Of a DNA stretch of 64,000 nucleotides, positions 58,896 to 64,000 are shown piece by piece. The notes beneath the pieces are model-generated. The model was not told where the DNA came from, ran no database searches, and worked only from the letters and a program-made list of their open reading frames with translations. The first letter of the stretch is position 1. Each line of letters begins with the position of its first letter. A program made the translations under genes and the position numbers. This DNA is from Neurospora intermedia (lineage: Eukaryota > Ascomycota > Sordariomycetes > Sordariales > Sordariaceae): assembly GCA_037102815.1 (NCBI GenBank), contig BTPP01000001.1:5605001-5669000 (forward strand), read 5' to 3'.

Positions 58896-61010
58896 ATGGC
58901 CCCAATATACGCCACGCGTCTCGACACTTCTCGAAAAGACATTCGCTTGCTCGAACTTCTTCCGGCCAACAGTCTTCAGGACCCCATCCAATGCAGACTG
59001 TACATAACTCAACTGTCAATGGAAACGGAGTATACCGCCTTATCATACGTCTGGGGAGATCCGAAAGTTACTTCTCCCATTGCTGTCAACGGCGTTCCCT
59101 TCCAGGCGACTCACAACCTTTGCGCTGCTCTAAGACGCATACGATCTAAATCCAACCTCCCCACGACGCTTTGGGTAGATGCGATATGCATCAACCAGTC
59201 CGACAAAGACGAGAAATCCTCTCAGGTTCAGCTGATGACAGACATCTACAACAATGCCTCGCTCGTCACTGTCTGGTTGGGGGAAAGCGACAAGTATACC
59301 GATGAGGCAATCGTTCTCACCAAGCTTACTGTCCGTCTCCTAAGATCTCGAGGAGTAAAGGGGGAAACACATTATCCTCCCGATTATAGTATGCGTGTCC
59401 TTTCATCCGCTTTGACCAAGTCCGACTTGAGATCACACGCCCTTCTCAAATTCTTCTCTCGCCCTTGGTGGCGCCGTGTCTGGGTTGTTCAAGAAGTTAT
59501 CGTCTCCCGACGCGCAAAAATTATATGCGGAAGGGAAGAGATTCCCTGGGACGATTTACGACGAGCCTTAGAATGTTGGGAGGTGCTTCGGAGCTTCTCT
59601 GACAAATCTGAACATGGCGAAGCAATGAAAAAGGTACTTGATGACGTGATCTACAAAACATCATTAGTGCTATTCCTGAACTTATTCAATAAGCGCGACC
59701 GAGAGGATAAACAGATTCCCAAGATTGAGATGGGAAGCTTTCCAGGGCTTGATATTGCCGATGATACAATTACTGGGTTGGAAGGAACGATTCTTGCAGG
59801 CCATTCGTTCGAGTCAACCGATCCAAGAGACAAAGTTTACGCCTGGCTCGGTATCTATCAAAGACATGGCTTGGCCATAGTACCGGATTACAGTTCGAGC
59901 ACAGCGCAAGTCTATGTCAATGCGTTAAAAGCAATCACGGAGTTAACAGGGTCTTTGTCGTTGATGGCACTTACTGGTGGGCTGAATAATTCCCAAGATC
60001 CTCTTCCAGGTCTCCCCTCCTGGGCTCCGGATTTGAGGCATGGTAACTACGGGAAGTCTTTGGGGGGAGCTCTCACGCTTTATAATGCTTCAGCTTCAGA
60101 GAAGGCACGGGCAACCTTTTCGCCTGACGGCAAGGTACTTGTGGCGGATGCATTTCTGCTTGATCGCATAGAGCTCAGTGATGCCGACCACAGTGAGATG
60201 GATGTGTTGAAAGAGGGTCAAACGCTATGCCGGTGGATGTATCTTGTATTGCAACACCGAGCACATTCACCTCTTTCAGCTGCGATGGGTGCGGGGTGGC
60301 TTTCCCGTGAATTTTTCACCGCCCTTGTTTGGCCTGCTCAACCATTTAGTCTCGTACCAGATGGTGATCCAAACGATCGAGACTCCCACAACAAGAACAA
60401 CATACGACGTATGGAAAGATTGTGGGCAGGGTTTGCGGCGTACTTTGGATTCATGGACCGTCTACAGGATGTTGCACAGTGGTGCAAGGAGCATGAGCCG
60501 CGTCTTTACGATCAGATGGTGGAACGGCCAGCTAACTTGGGAACTCGCCAGTCACCCAACTCCAACCAAGTGTCGCCACGACCACATATACATGATGAAG
60601 AGAACATAAAACAGTTTTGCAGACTTTGGGGGCTTCCTGAAGACGAGAGGCCCCTATATTTCGATTACAAGCCTAAACCACCGGACAGTCAGAATTGCGA
60701 TAAACAAGGAACTACGGATGACAATGTTCTTGAGTTTACCCAACGTGTGGAATTGTATACAAGGGCAAAGACATTCTTCATCACGGAAAAAGGATATCTC
60801 GGGTCAGGAACCCATAAGATCGGACCTGGTGACAGCTTGGCCATTATTCGCGGTTGTCGTATGCCGCTTGTGGTCAGGGAGCATCCAATCGGTGACGGAT
60901 CTTTTGAGGTTCTCGGTTCGTGCTATGTCGGAATTTTGATGGATGGCGAAGATGTTGAGCATATGCGTAAGGCAGGAGAGTTGGAGTGGAGAAGTTTGAG
61001 CTTCAGATGA
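58896..61010 (+). CDS. HET-domain protein (heterokaryon incompatibility-like)
   Basis: A single-exon protein of 704 residues. The start at 58896 (MAPIYATRLDTSRKDIRLLE) is chosen because HET proteins usually begin shortly before an IRLLEL motif; an upstream in-frame ATG at 58746 would add 50 residues. The HET domain starts at about 46: YTALSYVWGDP, then LWVDAICINQ and QVQLMTDIYNNASLVTVWLG, then FFSRPWWRRVWVVQEV and TDPRDKVYAWLGI. The C-terminal half has no recognised repeat or STAND ATPase; it ends GDSLAIIRGCRMPLVVREHP...LGSCYVGIMDGE-type sequence, typical of the short HET family. HET proteins mediate allorecognition or cell death in some cases, but most family members are uncharacterised. The gene appears intact. 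No nucleotide-binding domain neighbour is present. Confidence 0.9.
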   Translation: MAPIYATRLDTSRKDIRLLELLPANSLQDPIQCRLYITQLSMETEYTALSYVWGDPKVTSPIAVNGVPFQATHNLCAALRRIRSKSNLPTTLWVDAICINQSDKDEKSSQVQLMTDIYNNASLVTVWLGESDKYTDEAIVLTKLTVRLLRSRGVKGETHYPPDYSMRVLSSALTKSDLRSHALLKFFSRPWWRRVWVVQEVIVSRRAKIICGREEIPWDDLRRALECWEVLRSFSDKSEHGEAMKKVLDDVIYKTSLVLFLNLFNKRDREDKQIPKIEMGSFPGLDIADDTITGLEGTILAGHSFESTDPRDKVYAWLGIYQRHGLAIVPDYSSSTAQVYVNALKAITELTGSLSLMALTGGLNNSQDPLPGLPSWAPDLRHGNYGKSLGGALTLYNASASEKARATFSPDGKVLVADAFLLDRIELSDADHSEMDVLKEGQTLCRWMYLVLQHRAHSPLSAAMGAGWLSREFFTALVWPAQPFSLVPDGDPNDRDSHNKNNIRRMERLWAGFAAYFGFMDRLQDVAQWCKEHEPRLYDQMVERPANLGTRQSPNSNQVSPRPHIHDEENIKQFCRLWGLPEDERPLYFDYKPKPPDSQNCDKQGTTDDNVLEFTQRVELYTRAKTFFITEKGYLGSGTHKIGPGDSLAIIRGCRMPLVVREHPIGDGSFEVLGSCYVGILMDGEDVEHMRKAGELEWRSLSFR

Positions 61011-62417
61011 TGTGTATACTTGCCTGTAGGCCAGTTTGCGAGGACTGATTTACCGATATCTACACCAAATGTGCCCCATAAGCAGAAAGAGGAATGGGAC
61101 TGAAGACTTTGTATATTTAAGTTTGCCTGTTGACAGATACTCTACATATCGTCTCGCTGAGAGAATGTCAGAGGACGTGTTACCGTCTGTCTCGTGCTCA
61201 AATCTCCCTATGGGTTCACTATTCAACTTCACTCTTCACAATGAGGTATCGTGCCAGGACCGGAATGTATTGGACAGAACTTGGGTTACCTCATGCTTTA
61301 TTGTCTGCACACTTGCCTTAAAATCCAGCCATGTTCGTGAAAATCTAGCGCAAGGTCGTACAAATATAATAAACTTGCATGGACCTGAGCTCTATTCAGC
61401 ACATGTCGCTATTGGTACTGCCAAGTGAACAGAGCCAGATACGGGTACCATATCCGACTGACCTGACTACACGTATCGAAGAGATTGTCATGGACCAGTT
61501 TGGAATGCTCACTTTGGTGATTCAGGGTCTTGATGGATTGCTCGACTATTCTGCATGTTTGAACTGACGATCGATCCTGACGTGTTTGTCTCGTGATCTT
61601 TTTGTGACAGCACGGTATCTCTGGGTAAGTAAGATCAGAATCAGAATATGAGACCGAGTTTGCTGATTCCGTGAGGTGTCTCAGGAATGCGGTATCGATG
61701 AGTGAACCTTTGGACGCAAGCGGATGGCTTGATGAAACACTCGTCGGGTACACGAAATTGATGCTGACTGACAGTCAGAAAAGACCATGGACGCGAACAG
61801 TTTGACTCTGAGGTGTTAAGGGCCAAAAAAGGCTTTTCTTGTAAGTATTCTGCTTCATCATCGTCACCAAAGGAAGTGAAGGTCAATCAATATGTACAAA
61901 TGTACAACTGAGCTGGGAGAGCTCTACCTGGCTTATACGATGGACCTCTAACCCAGGGCTGCTTATCACTGCAGCATACCTTAGCGCCGATCTTGCCCTG
62001 GCATGAGGCAGGAGCCGGGGGTTGGGGCCGCGGGGACATCCAAGGCCAAATCCGGCCTATCAGAGAGCTCATTTGATAGGATCAAGTACCCCACCGAGCC
62101 CACCATGTAGGTGACTCCAGCTGCCCAGAACCGCCTAGCCAGTGATAAGCGCGTCACCTGGACGGATTGTTGGCAACCGGGGCACCGTCTACTCGCTGTG
62201 CTGTACCCTAGAGGTAGCTGTACCTAGGCTGTAGCTGCAACCTACAGCCGGTACATGTACACCTTTGTAAGTGGAAGCTGTTCACCGACCACCTTCCTTC
62301 CTTTCTGTTGCCATCTCGTGCGTGTCATCATCTCGTCCTCTTGTTCCTCCCCATCATCTTCTCATTTCTCTTCTCTCCAAAACATACAAATTCATCCGCA
62401 TCACCCAGATATACAAA
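61011..62417. other. Intergenic spacer
   Basis: 1.4 kb between two plus-strand genes, holding the HET 3' region and the promoter of the aminopeptidase gene. Open frames up to 130 codons show no domain. The last 150 bases before the start are CT-rich, a common feature of fungal leaders. Confidence 0.5.
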
Positions 62418-64000
62418 ATGGTCCGCGCCACTCCCGAATACCTCGCTGCCCGTACATCCATGATGTCTCTCCGAGCGCAAGCCCTCGAGCAGTCCATGAT
62501 GGCCTCGCAAACATACTACGCTCCTCCTCAGCAGCCCCAGCAGCCTGTTGCTGCCAACCAGATCAATGCCAAGGACATCAAGCCCGAGGCTTTCACCAAG
62601 CCATACCTCGAGTTCATGACCGAGAACCCAACAGTTTTCCACGCTGTCGGTTACTTCAAGGAGAAGCTCGACAAGGCCGGCTACAAAGAGGTAAGCCGTC
62701 ACAGCTTCCCAGCCCCCCTCCCGCAGTTGAAATACCACAACCGAGGCACAAGGACCGAAACTGACTAAGCGCCTTGTTATTTGTAGCTTCACAGCAGAGA
62801 CTCCTGGTCTGGCCAGATCAAGCCCGGCGGCAAGTACTACACCACTCGCAATGGCAGCTCCATCATCGCCTGGGCCGTCGGCAAGGCGTATAAGCCAGGC
62901 AACGGTCTTGCTATGGTCGCCGGTCACATCGACGCCCTCACGGCCCGCCTCAAGCCTATCAGCACCAAGCCGAGCCATGACGGCTATGTCCAGCTCGGTA
63001 TTGCCCAGTATGCCGGCGCTCTCAACAGCACATGGTGGGACAGAGACTTGAGCATCGGTGGTCGTGTCATTGTTAAGGATCCCGAGACGGGCAAGACCTC
63101 TACCAAGGTCGTCAAGCTTGATTGGCCCAGTATGTTGACCCCCCAACCCAATCCCATCCGATGAAAGCTAACACACACTTTCCAGTTGCTCGTATCCCTA
63201 CTTTGGCTCCCCACTTCGGCATTGGCATGACGGGCCACAACAACCAGGAGACCGAGATGACCCCCATCATTGGCCTCGACAACAGCGACCTTAACTCCTC
63301 TTCCACCGCCTCCTCCGAGAAGCCCATTGGCCCCAAGGGTTCCTTCGTCTCTACCCAGCCTCCCAAGCTCGTCAAGCTCATTGCTTCCCAGCTCAAGCTT
63401 GAGGACTACACCAACATTCTCAACTGGGAGCTCGAGCTCTACGACTCTCAGCCCGCCCAAGTTGGTGGTATCGACAAGGAGTTCATCTTTGCCGGCCGCA
63501 TCGACGACAAGCTCTGCTCGTGGGCCGCTTTCATGGCCCTCCTCCACGCCCGTGACGATGAGGACTCTGGCGTCATCAAGCTCGTAGCGCTCTTTGACGA
63601 CGAGGAGATTGGCTCCCTCCTCCGCCAGGGTGCGCGCGGTAACTTCCTCCCCATTGTTATCGAGCGTACCGTCGAGGCTCTCGTTGCCAACACCAACACT
63701 CTCTACCAGAACGCTTTCATCGGCGGCACCGGCCTCGGCCCCGGTCTCATGGGCCAGACGTACGCCAACTCTTTCCTCGTTTCGTCGGACGTGACCCACG
63801 CTGCCCACCCCAACTTTACCCAAACCAACCTGACCGATCACTCCCCTCGCTTGAACGTCGGTGTGGCCCTTTGTGTCGATGCCTCGGCGCACATGACCAC
63901 GGATAGCGTGTCCATGGCCATCCTCGACCGCGTCGCCGAGCTTTCTGGCTGTGTCAACCAGAGGCACATGATCCGCAATGACAGCCGGTCCGGCGGTACC
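62418..64000 (+). CDS. ape1: Vacuolar aminopeptidase I (Ape1/Lap4, peptidase family M18), 3' partial
   Basis: A zinc metallo-aminopeptidase, in yeast delivered to the vacuole by the Cvt/autophagy route. Exons 62418-62690, 62787-63129 and 63186 to the window edge join in phase; 477 residues are visible and the 3' end is missing. The N-terminal 50 residues are helical and Gln/Ala-rich, suggesting a propeptide as in Ape1. AGHIDALTARLKPIS (zinc ligand His138 with Asp140), WWDRDLSIGGRV and IARIPTLAPHFG identify the Ape1 branch rather than the cytosolic aspartyl aminopeptidase. Further active-site blocks are GRIDDKLCSWAA (bridging Asp), LFDDEEIGS (catalytic Glu pair) and SSDVTHAAHPN (Asp ligand). 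The last His ligand must lie beyond the window. The targeting route is inferred from the family. Confidence 0.93.

Noticed and set aside
1-64000. 5S rRNA genes, further tRNAs and CRISPR-like arrays
   Set aside because: Looked for T-loop (GTTCRAAYC-type) motifs and regularly spaced repeats on both strands; only the tRNA-Cys was convincing. CRISPR is not expected in a fungal nucleus.

Overview
The window is nuclear DNA of a filamentous ascomycete, most probably Neurospora or a very close Sordariales relative. The evidence is short spliceosomal introns (about 50-85 bp, many with CTAAC-type branch sites), the protein sequences themselves (a gs-1/KNR4 protein, fungal-type GSK-3, Tom7, a HET-domain protein) and one 16.8-kb AT-rich block almost free of open frames. 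That block carries the C-to-T/G-to-A pattern of repeat-induced point mutation (RIP).

Layout. 2-1621: 3' part of a four-finger C2H2 transcription factor. 2803-2874: tRNA-Cys(GCA). 3751-4881 (-): mitochondrial FAD carrier Flx1. 6305-6593 (-): tiny three-exon tom7. 7225-8473 (+): SF3b subunit SF3B4/Hsh49. 8474-13045: gene-free. 13046-29806: nested transposon block. 29807-36762: a second gene desert with simple repeats, running into the promoter of gsk-3 (36763-38272, +). 40070-42835 (+): nuclear cap-binding protein CBP80. 43782-44772 (-): TMEM50/Vps68-family membrane protein. 46193-47940 (-): gs-1/KNR4. 47941-52821: gene-poor. 52822-56244 (-): exocyst Sec8. 56826-58448 (+): decapping nuclease Rai1. 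58896-61010 (+): HET-domain protein. 62418 to the window end (+): vacuolar M18 aminopeptidase, 3' partial.

The transposon block can be read as a stack of insertions. The outer element is a Tc1-type DNA transposon with nearly perfect 63-bp inverted ends (13046-13108 and 29744-29806). It carries a RIP-mutated transposase on the minus strand and, facing it, a second long reading frame of unknown family. A 12.1-kb Ty3/Gypsy chromovirus-type LTR element (16618-28718, 5-bp target duplication ACCGC) landed inside the transposase gene. The left LTR was later split by an unmutated insertion of about 855 bp (16881-17735) with 13-bp inverted repeats. The order of events is therefore Tc1-type element, then LTR element, then RIP, then the 855-bp insertion.

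The host genes are individually transcribed housekeeping genes, not an operon. Three act on mRNA (SF3B4 in splicing, CBP80 in cap binding, Rai1 in cap quality control); three concern growth and secretion (GSK-3 signalling, GS-1 in glucan synthesis, Sec8 in exocytosis). Exon joins were worked out by hand from splice signals, reading phase and family resemblance. Several genes depend on very small coding exons: 8 nt in gs-1, 8 nt in rai1, 14 nt in SF3B4 and 29 nt in tom7.
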